Assembly (NCBI GenBank): GCA_037013685.1
Contig: CM072886.1
Span: 60,442,933 to 60,506,932, forward strand
Direction of reading: 5' to 3'
DNA: 64,000 bases
Source of the DNA: Acridotheres tristis
Taxonomy: Eukaryota > Chordata > Aves > Passeriformes > Sturnidae
The notes beneath the pieces were generated by a model. It was not told the origin of the DNA. It searched no databases and worked only from the letters and a program-made list of their open reading frames with translations. This document shows, piece by piece, positions 13,784-26,753 of the stretch. A program made the position numbers and the translations under genes. Each line of letters begins with the position of its first letter. The first letter of the stretch is position 1.

Positions 13784-15107
13784 CATTGCAGGGAATGTTT
13801 TAAATTGGGAAACATTGAAATACCTGGCCATGTCTTCCAAAATCAATAAAGTTTATAAGTTATTTGCAAGTTATATATGTGTAGATATGCATCTAGTCCT
13901 TGTTGTGCTGTTCTAGGGCTCTGTTAAACTGCTAAACATAAATGTGCTCAGGGAGGATTTAAAGTCTAATGCTCTTTCTGAAGCAGAGTCACCAAGGGTT
14001 TACTATTCCCGTACAGAAATGTTGCTGTAGGTGATGTTTTGTCAATGGCAGAAGATATTGCCATGCTGTTTCTGGGAAGCACTAAAATCTATCTATTTTA
14101 TAACTGTACTTTTTCCTACCTTAGTAGTTTCTTGCCTAAGCATCATGGGGTTTTTTTGGAGTTTTTTGTGGGTTTTGGTGTTTGAGCTCAGGTTTGTTCT
14201 TTTTTTCCAATCCTTATATTAAGCCTGGATTGTACATTTTATTTTGTAAAACACTGCTCACACAGTATCCACCATCACTCCAGGGATAAATAGCATAGCT
14301 TATGCCATCTGGTATAGGTATAGAGGTAATTATACTGAATAAAATGAAATGTGGAAGTGAGGTGCCTGAGAAGCCTTTTGCAGTCAGGACATCAACAGAG
14401 GTACCAAAGCAAATCGTGAACAACAGTGGAAGGGGAGAGAAATCAAGGGGAAAATAAGGTGACAAAAAAAGACTTTGTGGGAGTAGGAGTTTGCTTTTTG
14501 TTGCTGCTGCTGAGTTTTGTTCGTGTGGGTAGATTGGTGAATCACAAAGCAGATGCAGGGAGTTGTAGGAGAGAAAGGCAAGAATGAGTGAAAGGACAGG
14601 AAAAAAAGCCAGTACTTGTTGAATACAGGGGGCACAGTTCACAGGTTGGCCAGATTGAGCCTGTGAAGGATTTTTGCAAAAAGGAGATTGATTTTGATCT
14701 GAATCCCATAATGACGTGAAAGCCAGTGGAATGGTCCATGGCAGCCAAATCCAAGTATTCAAAGCTCACTAGTTTTCTCTCTGTGTTCTCTAAAGATATC
14801 ATGAAATTGATCTAAATCTCACAAGACTTTAAAAAATGATCCAAAGTGATTTTATTTCCTTTTTTAAAAACTTCATTATTTTCATCCAGATTTATCACTT
14901 TTCAGCTTTCTCTGAGACCTTGCAGAACACCAAAAGCACCAGGAGTACTTATGCTGGCATAGTCTAAGGTGTCTTAATTCTGTCTGGGAGATTCACCTCA
15001 GATATTACACTGATGACTTTCTAAATATGTCATGTCACAAGATATTTGCTGAAAGTTTCTCTCTTCAATTCATACAGAATGTCTCCTTGATGAAAACAAG
15101 TTGCCTC

Positions 15108-15145
15108 TTTTTTTTTTTTTTTTTTGTTTTCTTTTGTTTTTTAAA
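15108..15145 (+). repeat. T-rich tract (T18 plus interrupted T runs)
   Basis: Eighteen thymines are followed by T-rich sequence broken by single G and C bases, ending at 'ttttttaaaa'. Simple low-complexity DNA. Confidence 0.95.
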
Positions 15146-16558
15146 ATATATCGAGAGCATCATCTACAACATGAATTTGTTCATGGACTCCATTTAATAG
15201 CCAGCCTCTGCAGATTCCAAGTGAGACTCTGGCATTGTGCAGAGGCCTGACAGTTCCTAAGCTATCATAAGTAATGTTGATCTATGCTTGGTTTACTTTT
15301 TTTTGTAATGTTAGTGCAGCCAGCATACTGCCAGAATATAGAACCTCCACAAGCTGCACAGGTAGTGAGTCTTTTTATAAACGGTACTGGCATGTGATTA
15401 TAGAGTTCTGTAGTAGTCCACCTGGGGAGATTCAAATGCAAAGCAATTCTGACTTTTTTCAGCAGAGGTGTGTCCATGCACTGCATCAGGCTCTCTACAG
15501 CAAGTTTGTAAGTGCCACATCAAATCCAACTCACTGCTTTTACTTGTTTCTGAACAGTGGACAGTAGTTATAACAAATCATAAGGAGAATAAACCTTTGT
15601 GTGTGTCACATCACTTCTGTGGTCCCTAGTTGCCCATTTTTGCCTCCTATTTTCATAGACACCCTCCCAAAAGACATGCACAAAATGCTGGCTATAATTG
15701 TACTTCTTCAGGGCAAGCTGTGCGCACCTTTCACTGGTCCTGCAGTGACTACAGGAATGACTGCATGAATTCCAAATGTATGTTTGGCACAGGTGCAAAA
15801 CTTTGGATTTTGAAAAGAAGTTAAAACCTTGGCTCCATTTAAAATAGATGGAAAGAAAAAAAAGATTAAGTTTTCTATGGCAAGTCAAAAATGAAGTACC
15901 TTTCTCTTGGTCTATTTTGATTTGACTTTGAAATAAAGCCTTAGTGGCCAAGCTGTAATCTTACTGCTTCAGCAGTAGCTCTATTTCTCAAGTGTAGGCT
16001 GCTTGCCAACCATCCTAACTGAAGAGGATTTTGGAACCCAGAAGTCCTGGATCATCATTGTGAGTGTCGAGAGATGTCATAGAGCTTTGGGCTCTGCTCT
16101 AAGTGCCAGGAATGGGGACAGGACTATACTGATGCAGACAACAAAATTACTCTGAGTTAATTTTGAGGGCCAGAAGCCAACCTCTGCTTTGGTTTTTGCA
16201 CCTTGCTTCCCAGTAGGGCTGATGGAATGGCACTGCTCTTGGTATTTCACTGTGTCCTGTAGGAAAAGAGTCACAGCTAGTGCTGAGCCTCCTCAGACCC
16301 ACAGAGTTGCTGTGTTAACCAACTCCATGGCAGCAAGCCTGCAAGCTCTGGAGTCTCTGACTATGGATGGGATTTCACTGTGGAAATGGTTGCCATAAGG
16401 CATTGCTGGGGCCAGAGGATTTAGCAGGATTAAGTAAGGGATTGAACAGTTTTTGTATAAATAACCAGAGTATCCAGAATTACATCTGTTAATGCTAACA
16501 AACTTTTCAGGTGGAAATACTACCTCAAGCTTTAGGGTTTAGCATCTAATGATCACCA

Positions 16559-16655
16559 CAAAAAAGAAAGCAAACAGACAACAACAACAAAAAAAAAACA
16601 ACAGCAAAAAAAACCCCCCAAAAAACAAAAAGAAGAAAAAACAAACCAAAAAACC
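16559..16655 (+). repeat. A/C-rich low-complexity tract
   Basis: About 97 bases composed almost only of A and C with a few G, including CAACAACAA triplets, an ACCCCCCCA block and several A5-A9 runs. It is very similar in style to the tract at 36721-36831. Likely the decayed remains of a long poly(A) or microsatellite; no retrotransposon body is visible next to it. Confidence 0.95.
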
Positions 16656-17439
16656 TTCTAAGCAGTGGTGGATCTGAAACCTTACTTCTAATAGATTTTC
16701 TTGTTTCTTTTTCTAAGACACTCAGTATATGGCTCAGGCCAGAGGGAGGATGTTAGAATAGACAGGTCACCAGTAAGATTCCATGTGCCAGTGTTTATGT
16801 CTCCAGTGGCTTCCTCTAGTCTTATTCACCGTGAAGACTAAGTGTTTTTGGTACATTTATTTATTTACAGAGCGTTATCCAGCATTACTAAGGAAAGTGT
16901 CTGTAAGTAAAGTGTATGTTGGCATGAGCTCCTCTCGGTAGTTGGACAACAGCAGATGCTTCCTGGTTATACTTGTTCCAGTAACTGGGCATCTTCACAG
17001 AAACATGTCAAAGGGTGGAAAGAAAAAAAAATATCTCACCTTTCATTAAGTTTGCTTTTGTGGGCTGAAGTTATGACTCATCTCTGAGGCATGAAAAACA
17101 CCCACAGTACCACACCTCCCTGGCAAATCCAGGTGCATGAGTGCTCCAGAGGTTAATTCTTGAGGGAAACCCTGGAAAGGCACTTGTTCTCCATGCCTGA
17201 ATAACATCTAGTCTTGTTACCTCGGGCATTTTTCTGTCCAGCCCTGTTAGTAAAAGAGCATCATACAGAGCTGTTGCTTTGCTTGGAATAGCCTTGCAGT
17301 ACATAAAATAAAGGCCAATAGCTGTGACCTAAAGAGCTTAACAAGAGAATGCATGGATTTTGAAAGCAAATGGGCTTTAGTCAGTGGTGCCTGGTTCCTA
17401 TATCTTTGGTCCAACCGAAAAATTTCCATCTTCCCTTTT

Positions 17440-17530
17440 CCAGTTTATAGGTGGGAAAATGAACATGCACAGAGAAAGGAAATGCTGGAGACCAGCACCA
17501 CATTCTGAGTAGTCTCGAAGTGGAGCTGCT
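17440..17530 (+). mobile_element. Possible MIR/CORE-SINE relic
   Basis: The stretch 'ccagtttataggtggg' followed by 'aaaatgaacatgcacagagaaagg' resembles, by eye, the conserved core of MIR-type tRNA-derived SINEs ('ttttacagatgaggaaactgaggcacagagagg'). A weaker match to the downstream 'cacagctagtaagtggcagagc' segment lies around 17505-17535. MIR copies are ancient and rare but present in birds. The similarity is partial, with several substitutions and a 2-base insertion, so this is tentative. A profile search with the MIR and AmnSINE models would decide it. Confidence 0.4.
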
Positions 17531-20223
17531 AGTAGGGCTGTGTCTGTCATGGCCTGCTGCCTTTAAAAGAAACAAACTGTGTTCTTCAGGATTTCATACA
17601 TGCACATGAGCTCCAAGTCCTATTTCTTCACGTCTTGTTTGCTTCTGATGATCTTCTTCTGAGCCAGGGTCCATTGTGGAAGTACTAAAAATATCACAAA
17701 AACATAGGCTTACCAGACAGATTTTGTGCTTTTAATCAGTTAAATATTTAGTTCTTTGGGAGGTTGTTCCTCTAGCTCCTCAACTGTGAACATGGGCCAA
17801 ATGTCCTCAAACTAGGTAGAAAAAGACTCATAAAAGGCAGAGTTAATGAGACTCTGTAATTTGGGCAAGGCTTGTTGGCTTGCCAGATGCTACATAACTA
17901 ATGATTTAAGCAGCATGAATTGCAGAGGCATTATCAGTTCAGGTTGCAATTTTATTCTGCCTGGTATAAGTTGCTGCACTTCTCTATTTAATGAAGGATG
18001 CTTTGGGGTTGGAAAGTGGTCAGCAAGTGAACTGCTGTGATTCCTGCTAAGAAGCAGACTTTGGACAGAGCTTCTTCTATAAAGACAGAAGTCAGACATA
18101 TTTTTTCATCCTCTTATGTCCTTGTGAAAGAGCAAATAAGCATGTTGCAGTGTTTAAATGTATATGCAAGAATTCAACCTGCCTGTAAGATCAGGAAGAT
18201 GATTTAGGCTGCAGCTCAGTCTGCTACAACATAACTGCAAATGTCATGCTTCTTTCTTTTTCCTTTTGTCCTCTGAGATGTGTGGCTAGGTGTCCACGAC
18301 AGTTGCATAGTTAAGCAACACTCAGATAAAAAAATCTTCAAAGGAAAACCTTCTCCTTGTTGTAATTCCTTAATCTGTTCTGGCTCACAGCAAAGGCTTG
18401 GGGAACCTGAGCATGGTTTTCATTTATTTTTCTTTTTTTTCATTTTGCCACAGTGTGCACTACTATACATTAAAATATATCTTCAGTGCCAAAAGGGACA
18501 TCCATTGAGATCTAAGCACATTTCTTTTAAAGTGGCTCTTTGTAAGCAGACCTACTTATGCAGAGAGACCAGATAAAGATGACAGGAATGAGAAGGGAAT
18601 CCAGACTTCCCTCCTTTTACAGGTCAGGAATTTTAAACCCTGTGGGACAGCACACAAATGCACCCTCTGGGATAACTAATGACTTTGTTCTGTTCCTCAC
18701 ATGAAAAGCTATTTTGCCTTGATTTCAGCCTTTTTCCCTAGAAGATTCTTCTTCTAGTAAAAATGGAGAATAATGGAAACATTTTTCTTTTGTGTGCATG
18801 CATTAATGGATCCAGGCCTTGCAACTAACAGCATTGCTGGAAATAAGAGGAGTATCCCACTTGCAAAATGATGCTGGAATTAGCCGTTGAAGGATTAGTC
18901 CCAAGTGGGCAGTTTCTTCAGTCCAGTTGAACTACTTGTGAAGTAGGAAATCAAGAGCTGATTTTCTTTCATGTGGAAACAAGGCTAGGAGGATTCTAGC
19001 TACAGCACATTTTGTGCACATTTTCTAGTTTTCCATGTAGTTGGTGGAGGGATGTTAGCCAATAAAAGGGTACAAATAGTTTCCTAATTGGACAGTTGGA
19101 CTCTAATGCATGAGTCATCTTTTGTCCCTGTTGCTTTTGTCCAGTTCCATCCCCACTTTCACATTCATTTCAGATTTCACAGGCTGTAGCTTTCTGAAAA
19201 CCTCTTTCAGCCTCTCATCCAGAAGTGCCTAGGAGAACTCTGCCAAGGGCTTCATTTGCTGAATCCAGGTCACACTGATGTGACATGATGTCCAGGAGAA
19301 CACCTCCAGTGAGGTGATGCAGTCAGCTAAAAGTCAGAGCAACAGCTCCTTAGGCCTTTCTCTTGCATGAATTGGCCTGTCTAGTGCAGGTGTGTTTCAG
19401 TGAGACCTGGCTGTCACTATTCCAGTTTTAGGAATCATTTATGCTCAAGAGCTTTCCTGCTCTTTCCTGTGCAGTGTAGCCAAAAGGCCAACATCTCTTT
19501 TATGACAGAAAAATGATATGAAGTCCATTGGGCAATTTTATGCATTTATAACTACAATTCAGATTATATAAGTAAAAAAAAGTTCCTGCTGGATTGAATT
19601 CATAAGCAGATATGTTCTCTTGTGGCTTATGATGCTAAAATTGCCAGCCAATTTCATGAGCTTTGTGTTACAGCATCAGAGTTCTTTGGATATCAGTGTA
19701 GGTCAGACAGAACACTGCAACTGGTATGTGTGTTATTTCAAGGTGTAAGAACTGGTATCAAGTGTTTTCTCTGCTGAAATTCTGAGAATATATTCACAGC
19801 TATGACACATTTGACTGCTTTTGCCAAGTGAGACTCCCTCACATACTTGTTTGGGATACCATCAGAGATAGAACAGGAACTCTGAGAGCTGGACCCATGG
19901 TTGTGGTGGTGTGCTCTAATTCAAAGTATCTTGGTTAAATTAGGTTGAGACTAAGACATATAAAAACTGAATCAAGTCTTTGAAAGATTAGAAGCAATAC
20001 TTATAACCAGACTAATGTTTTATTATTTGAAACAAACAATGCACATGTACTTCTTTAGTTTGTGATATATTAAATCTTCTGGTATGTTGAGCCAGTTCAG
20101 AATAGGTTTTTTGTTTAAGGCTTCAAATTAAAAATTGAAGGGTTCCAAAAACCTTTTCATGATCTGTCCTGTGAAGTTTATAAGGATAAATAGAAATTTA
20201 TAATTGATTATTCTTCCATTAAT

Positions 20224-20231
20224 ATGCAAAT
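20224..20231 (+). promoter_or_regulatory. Octamer (POU) motif between TAAT motifs
   Basis: A perfect ATGCAAAT octamer, the site bound by POU-domain factors such as Oct1 and Brn2. It is embedded in TTAATATGCAAATTAAT, so homeodomain TAAT/ATTA cores overlap on each side. A perfect 8-mer arises by chance about once in 65 kb per strand, and more often in AT-rich DNA, so the clustering is the only support. Confidence 0.3.
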
Positions 20232-21359
20232 TAATAAGAGTATAACCAGGGAAATTGGAACTTGCTGCTGACAAGCTTCCTTGAGAACCTGCTAGGGCCA
20301 TAATGTGCTTTCCAACATCCCTATGTTACCACAATCTCTAATCTAGAGGGTGAAAAAGAAATAGGAGGAAGGATGTATTTAGCCAGAAAGTCATCAGAAC
20401 TCATTGCTATGAAAATAATTGCTATGAAGACTTCTCTTCTGAGCTTCTTGGCCAAGGTAGAGCTGCTGTCTGGGCTGAGGTCAGCACACTGTGTCAAGTA
20501 GGTATGGAAAAAATGGACAAAAACCTGAAACCTGACTGCCAGGCAAAACAGGCAGTGAAGAGCAGGGGCAAATTGAGCATGTTTTTTTGTTCATGCTTTC
20601 TGGGAAGCAGAGAGGAATCCCAGGAAGTGCATAGCCACAGGTAGAATAAACTTGCCATTGTGAGATCCAAGTGAATGGCAGTGCTCATCCACAGTGACTG
20701 CTGCTTTGGCTCAACTCTCTTGCCTGCTGCACCCTGTGTTAGAGGAAGGGAATGAACAGGAGGAGTGTAGCTGTCACCTTCCATTTATTGGTGTGCCTAA
20801 AGGTTGTAGAGGTGAGTGCCTGGAGGCTGGACAGCTGGGGATTCAAGAAGAGACAATTTTGCAATTTTGGTGCTGCTGCTGCCCTTGGGGTATGTCTCAT
20901 TGTGCAGGTCTGTTCCTCAGACACGAGGCTTTATCTTTTTGCTTTATCTGCCTCACAGAAGTCTGCAGCAGAGACGTGCCACTTTATAGTATGTCTTAAG
21001 GGATAGCTTGGTGAGCCAAGACAGGTTGAAGTCTGAAAATTTTTCTTTCTTTTGGGACCCTATATTCTGAGGAATACCTTATGTTTTGGCTCTAGCTTGT
21101 ATTTTCCACAAATACTCCTCTTGAACATTCTTCTTCATTTCTCAGGATAGTTTTCCAGATGTGGCCCTGAAACACTCTTCTCCAAGTATTTCTTCACATT
21201 ACTACCTTATTTATTGCTTTTCAGTTCCCAAGGAACACATCTAAGTGGGGAACTTACCTCTGGTGTCTCCTACTTGTACCACACATCCTTTAGTCATGAT
21301 GCTGATAAATATGGGGACCTTTGTAGAAATGATGGGTTTAAATACTAAGGGTTTGCTCT

Positions 21360-21377
21360 GAAAAAAAATTTTTTTTC
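21360..21377. repeat. A8T8 perfect palindrome
   Basis: A G, eight A, eight T and a C form an 18-base perfect palindrome. A-tract/T-tract junctions of this kind make stiff DNA that disfavours nucleosomes. No further function can be claimed. Confidence 0.9.
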
Positions 21378-22810
21378 TGTTTCAACCACATACCCAGAAG
21401 ATAGTATCATTTAACTAAGGACTGAATATCTGGAGTTTGTGTAAATGCCATGTATGTAAAAATATGGAAAAATACAGAATGCTTCCGATGAAGAATTAGA
21501 GGTCTAGTAAGACATAGAGATGTTCATGTAGGAGGTGAATGTGCATATTGGAACATTGTTTATATTGACTATGTTTCTCGTGCTCATATTTTTCAAATAT
21601 TTTATAGAATTTTTAGTATTTTTAGCATGTGTTTTCTTCAAAAGTAGTTTAATATATAACATATTTGATGTTTCTAATTTTCCTAATTTTCCTGTGTTTA
21701 AATGATTTTTGAACTGTGTAGGGTTTTCATTATTTTTTTCATCACTGAGACTGTCTTGATCTCTAGATTGTTCTCAAGCAGCTTGTTATGATTACATGGG
21801 ATAAAAAATTTGTGCTGGTTACTTTGATTGCATTAAACCAGTGCTTGGAATCAAGATTTGGGAGCAGATACTTAAAATTTCAAGTCACAAATATTTCCTA
21901 ACATTCAGATTGCTCCTGTTTAATGGCTTTGCTTGCTTCACTTCTCACAGAAGCAGCTGAAAGTATTGGCTAGTTATTACTGCTGTTGTTATTTTGGGTA
22001 TATTACACTGTTTCATTTAATCACAGTCCTATTTTTACAAGAATAATTAGAAAAAAGAAAACAGAAATTATACCTGGTCTAGTGTCTGTGAAGCACATTG
22101 AGAATCTTCTTCCAGGAGAAGGAAAATTAAACAGCAAGTGGAAACAGCACTGTTGTAGTGACATTGCAGCAAACATTCATTCGTATGAGCAGGGATTTCT
22201 AGAAAAATAATCTTATACATAAGGTGATTAAGACAAGTAAACCCAGCATTGCTTCTTTGTTGTTAAACAAAGATGTTATTCTCGCTCTTGTAAGATTTAG
22301 TAAGACATTAAGCATGTGTGCATGATGTCAAGATATTGGCTCTAGCATGTGTTCTTACAGCCTTTATAGTTTGTGATGACATAATTAGGTACATTCTGTG
22401 AAAGTAACTTAAAATGTTACTGTCTGTTCCAGTGAATTGAATGTGTTTGGTCCGGGATATCTTGCTGGAACATTTGCAGAGCCTTTTGTCTGGAGGCTCG
22501 AGGAGTTCAGAAGTGAAACCATCTTTCTTTTGTTCAGTGTAGTCACGTGCCTGCAGGTTTCCATGTGTTTCCAGCGTCCAGAGATGCTGTCACCACTCAG
22601 TGCCTCATAAAACCCCAAGATCCCTGGCTAGAATCCTCCTTTGGATTTCTTGGCCTGATGAACAGCTGTACCTCATTGCAGTTTGCAGGCAAACTGGTGC
22701 TCAGTTGGAATTGAAACTGCTGGATTAGATGTTCAGAGGTACAGATCACCAAGCAGCATGAAGCTTGGCAATCCCAAGCTCTCTTTTTGTATTTCCTGCT
22801 TGTCCTCTCT

Positions 22811-22811
<1 letters not shown>

Positions 22812-22868
<57 letters not shown>
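22812..22868 (+). repeat. 57-base poly(A) run
   Basis: This is an uninterrupted run of 57 adenines, by far the longest homopolymer in the window. It follows a pyrimidine-rich stretch ('cttgtcctctctc') and is followed by unique sequence. There is no AATAAA just upstream and no recognisable gene or SINE body. I also saw no obvious flanking target-site duplication, so I cannot call it the tail of a processed retrocopy. A perfect run this long is either a very young or unstable simple repeat, or its length is an assembly estimate. Confidence 0.97.
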
Positions 22869-22872
<4 letters not shown>

Positions 22873-25800
22873 TGTAACCCTTGCAACTGGTTTGCCCTTC
22901 TGTTTCTGGTTCTCAGTTATTAAATACTTTATACTTGGCACATTGCCATTCTTTGCAGGGTCTCAAAGCACTTGGAGACCTTGTTCACAACATCCTCTGA
23001 AACAGGTACGTAGTGCATCTATTAGGTTACCTCATCCAATATAAGACAAGCATGTCTGCACACAGCCAAGAGTAGGTTGTGAGTTTCCAGGCGCCAACCT
23101 CTGCTATTGTACTCATTGTTTTTGTAGTAATATATGCAACAAATATATTGTAACTTAAACAACAACAACAAAAACTAAGAAAAAAAATAGGAAACATACA
23201 GTCAATGAGGTGGTGTTAAATTTCTGGTGTTCACTGTCCAGTGTCAACAGGGAAAAAAAAAAGGTAACTTGTTGGGATATGGTTTGAAAGCCAAGCTCAG
23301 TTTGTTTATGTGTATTAAATCATGCTAAGACTATATATAAGAATAAGAAAGTCTGTTTCCCTCACCCGAGCTGTCTCTACAAGAGCTACATTTTTGGAAA
23401 CTAGCAGTTTTTAAGACAGAGTGGACAAAACAGTAGTAATTTGCAGCTGAGGTCCTTCATCAGTCTGGAATTATTCTAGCTGTATCAACTCCTTGGTTGC
23501 TGTAAATCAGGTCTCTATGGTTGAGCTCCAAATGAGTAAGATTAGTTGTAAATGTTCTTTTTTTAAAAATTTCAGACTTGGGACTCAGCAGGATCTTGAC
23601 ACTGCAGTATTTTATAAAAGAGTAATTGTGGTTAGATTTCATAATATAAGAGCTTGTGTTGGGAGGGGAACCAAAACGAGGTGTGCGTGTGTGTGGTGCT
23701 CCCTGGATCCCCGAACAACGTCTGGTTCGAGCTGCTTTTTCAAATGTGTTGCCACTCTGCTGTGAACGGAAAAAAACCCAGAACATGCTCCAGGCTGGAC
23801 TTGGCCATGCTGTTTCTCTCCCTCAGGAGCTCAGCTGGCCTTGCACGTGTCTTCAGGGTGGAGACTTACAGCTCTGGGTGGACTCTCCAAAAAGCTGCAC
23901 AGGTTGTGTTTGTGGATTTATAAAAGCTGTCTGTGGTTGTTGTACCAAAACGGCTGGGGCCCTGCACAGAGAATTTTCTATCTTAAGTCCTGAGCTGGTC
24001 TGTTCAGAGCTGTGTGGGTGAATCACTTGCTGCTGGGTAGGGGAGGGACTTACAGTGTTGAGCCTGGGTCATCCAAGATGGGTGATCACACTTTCTCTGT
24101 GGGTTGTGGTGAGAAGCAGTAAATCAGGCTTTGACATCAAATCACATGTCAGAGGAAATGCCCTCTCTCTCAAGAACCTAAAGTATTTTATATTCTTTGA
24201 GAATATCTGACTCAGAGCTCCCAATGTGACAGGGTAGACAGCACAGTCCAAAGTGCAGACCTGAGCATTAACAGCCTGGCTGTCCCACTGTGGATTGTTT
24301 CGAGAAAGGTTGTCCTGTCTGCTCCACGTGGACTTGCATGTGGAATGACGTTTCCACATAAAGGAAAGCTGTAGATCTTTCAAAATAGCATGGCATCAAA
24401 TTCTGGTTTTCTAAAAGGCAGGTAGGAAGAGAAGAGCTGTGGTATCGTGGAAGCAATGACACACATGCAGGTGGTGTGTTTGTATTTATGCAAGGAGCTA
24501 TTCCCCAAGGTGCCTGCCTTGTTTGACTGTATGTCTAATATCATTCCCTTAAGGCTGACCTCTACTTCCAGCACAGAACATTGCAGGATTACTACTGTAG
24601 CTGAAATATTCCATCCAAGTGTCCTGCTTGCAGAGAAATTTGCTAAGTCTGTTCTCACTGTGGGAACGTGCCCAACTCTTTCAATTATTAAAAAGATATA
24701 TTGCTTTCCTCATCCTTAGATCATCCTTTGGCCCATGTAGGACTGCTATTACTTGACTCTCTAAATTTAGCAATATTAAGCACCTCAAAAAACTAGTTTA
24801 GTGCCCTACAAAACTGACATTCAAAAGGAGAAAAAAATATTTTTCTCTTCTTCATAATAGTTTATGTTCAAAGTGCTTTCATTTGATGAAAAATGTTTTA
24901 TTTTAAACCATTAAAAGGAATGGAAAGCATGCCAGACAGCCTCACTAGAACAAGTTGGCACTGAAAACGACGTGAAGAGAGAGGAGGGGGGGGAAAAAAC
25001 CCAAATACGTGGAGCATTACTACTACCGGACTGAGAAACAGCACCACTTTGCACCAAGAAATTTACTGGACCTTGACAAAGGACACAGAAAATTGGCAGC
25101 ATTTTAGGTCTTAATGCAGAATTGGTGCTTTAATGATGGCTGACTGAAAACTGAGCATAGATGTAGAGGTGATATATGAGCAGGGCTTTTTTGGGTCTAC
25201 TTTTTATTTTAAAATAACATAGCTTTAAATCTAAACCCAAGTACAAAACACAATGGAAATCGGATATATGTATATTTAAGCTGCCATCTTCTCCTTTGTA
25301 ACTGGCAGGTGATGTGATAAGTGAGATCCTTTTAATCTGTGTATATGTAAACAAAGGTAATGTCTTTTTGGTTAACAAATATTGCACATGTGTGTTGCAA
25401 TGACATTACTTCATGGGCTCTCACCGCTGTTCTTTGGTTTATGAATTTACAACACAATATCCCCACAGGATAAATATGGGGTTATCTCTTTTTCTGTTTT
25501 GGTACCCACCTGTGTTGTGTCTGCTAGGCTCTTGGAATGCCCTGGAAACCTTCTGCCATGCAAACTCTAGTAGGATAAACATGAATCACTTCCTCTTTGC
25601 TGGTTTCCTGGTACTTTGTTGTTAGTCCCCAGGCACTGGTTTTGAAACCTTCCTGGAAGACATTGTTATTTCTGAATCAGTTTTGTTCTGGCTGTACTCT
25701 GTGTCCTGGGAGACTGCCCCAGACTTTTTTCTTAATCTGCTGGTTAACCACACAGTGGATGACCTAGTAGGTGCCAGGGCTCCCATTTGAAGCACATGTT

Positions 25801-26739
25801 CTACCTCCACCTGAAATCCTGGGCATTGAGGGTAGGGCTATGTGCTGGCCACACTCTTCCCTGTTTTAAGTGAAGGATGGTCGCTGGCAGGTCTGTCCTC
25901 AGTCTAACATAAATGCAGCTGGGTCATGCTCTCAGCCTTGGGAACTGATGTATGTTGTGAGCACATCGCTGTGCCAGAAAATTCTTCTCTCCTGGAAAGG
26001 TAGCCCCTTTTTCTGAACATGTACTTTTTCCCCCCCTAATTACCCTCAGCCCTTACAACAATACTGCCGGGAGTCTTTCCTTGCCTTTGGACCCGCACTT
26101 AGTAGGGAAGCAATTTAAACCATCCAAGCATGAGATGCAGCATAATCAGCATCTGCTCTCTCCCAATTTGACACCTGCAATGTATCTGCAGTAGCCCAAG
26201 GGGCTGTGTTCACACTGTCATGCTGTGGTAGGGGACGACCAGCTCTTCACTGAGTACTTATCCAGATGCTTCTCATGTTCTGGTCCCAGTGGTGATGTTC
26301 CACTGCAACTTGAAGCTATCCTCATCCCACCTAGTTCCTGGGAATTTATTTGGCTTCTTTACCATCTTTCCAGTCATGGAATTGAGTCTTCAAATTATGG
26401 TATTTGAGTTTTCTGGCCTGGAATTTCCTCCTACTTGTCCCAAGTTGGCCTGCTAGGGCTTTGCATTTAGCATCAAAATAACATGGCTTCTACGGTGCTT
26501 TCCATCTTTTGGGGTCCAGGCATGTTAGGAAAGATGGTAATGTTTAAGGCAGCAGGACCTGCCAGGAATAACTATTAAATAGGTCTATAATACTTAGCTA
26601 TGGTTAAATAACCAGCTTTCAGGTGATCCCTCAGAAGATCCAAGTGATGAATGCAGAAGTTTTGAAGGCACCCTGAGGTGGTGGAGTCACAAGTGACTCT
26701 AATTTCTCTCAGGATAAGCAAATGGTTAATTCCTAAATG

Positions 26740-26753
26740 CCAGTAGATGGCTC
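26740..26753 (+). promoter_or_regulatory. CTCF-like binding motif (weaker)
   Basis: CCAGTAGATGGCTC matches the CTCF core consensus CCASYAGRKGGCRS at all but one position. It lies just before a CpG-richer block (26780-27012), which raises the chance that this is a regulatory site. Binding is an inference. Confidence 0.35.

Larger units (their letters stand above)
13784..17439. other. Unique non-coding sequence, contains the longest ORF of the window
   Basis: This stretch holds the longest open frame (182 codons, - strand, 14762 down to 14214). Its product is leucine-, serine- and proline-rich without a recognisable domain, and a second open frame overlaps it on the same strand. I regard it as fortuitous. 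T-rich and A/C-rich tracts are listed separately. Confidence 0.65.
17531..22811. other. Unique non-coding sequence, nothing recognised
   Basis: Unique DNA containing the octamer patch at 20205-20245 and the A8T8 palindrome. Short, mutually overlapping open frames at 20494-21006 on both strands carry no recognisable motif. Confidence 0.7.

Noticed and set aside
14480..14520. TGC/CTG triplet run ('tgctgctgctg') as a possible polyglutamine or polyleucine tract
   Set aside because: Only three to four units, and inside a frame I judge fortuitous.
18610..18680. Possible second MIR-like SINE ('ccttttacaggtcaggaa')
   Set aside because: Only about 18 bases resemble the core and the flanks do not continue the match.
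22683..23044. Open frames reading through the A57 run
   Set aside because: They exist only because AAA codes for lysine in every frame of the run; there is no coding signal.
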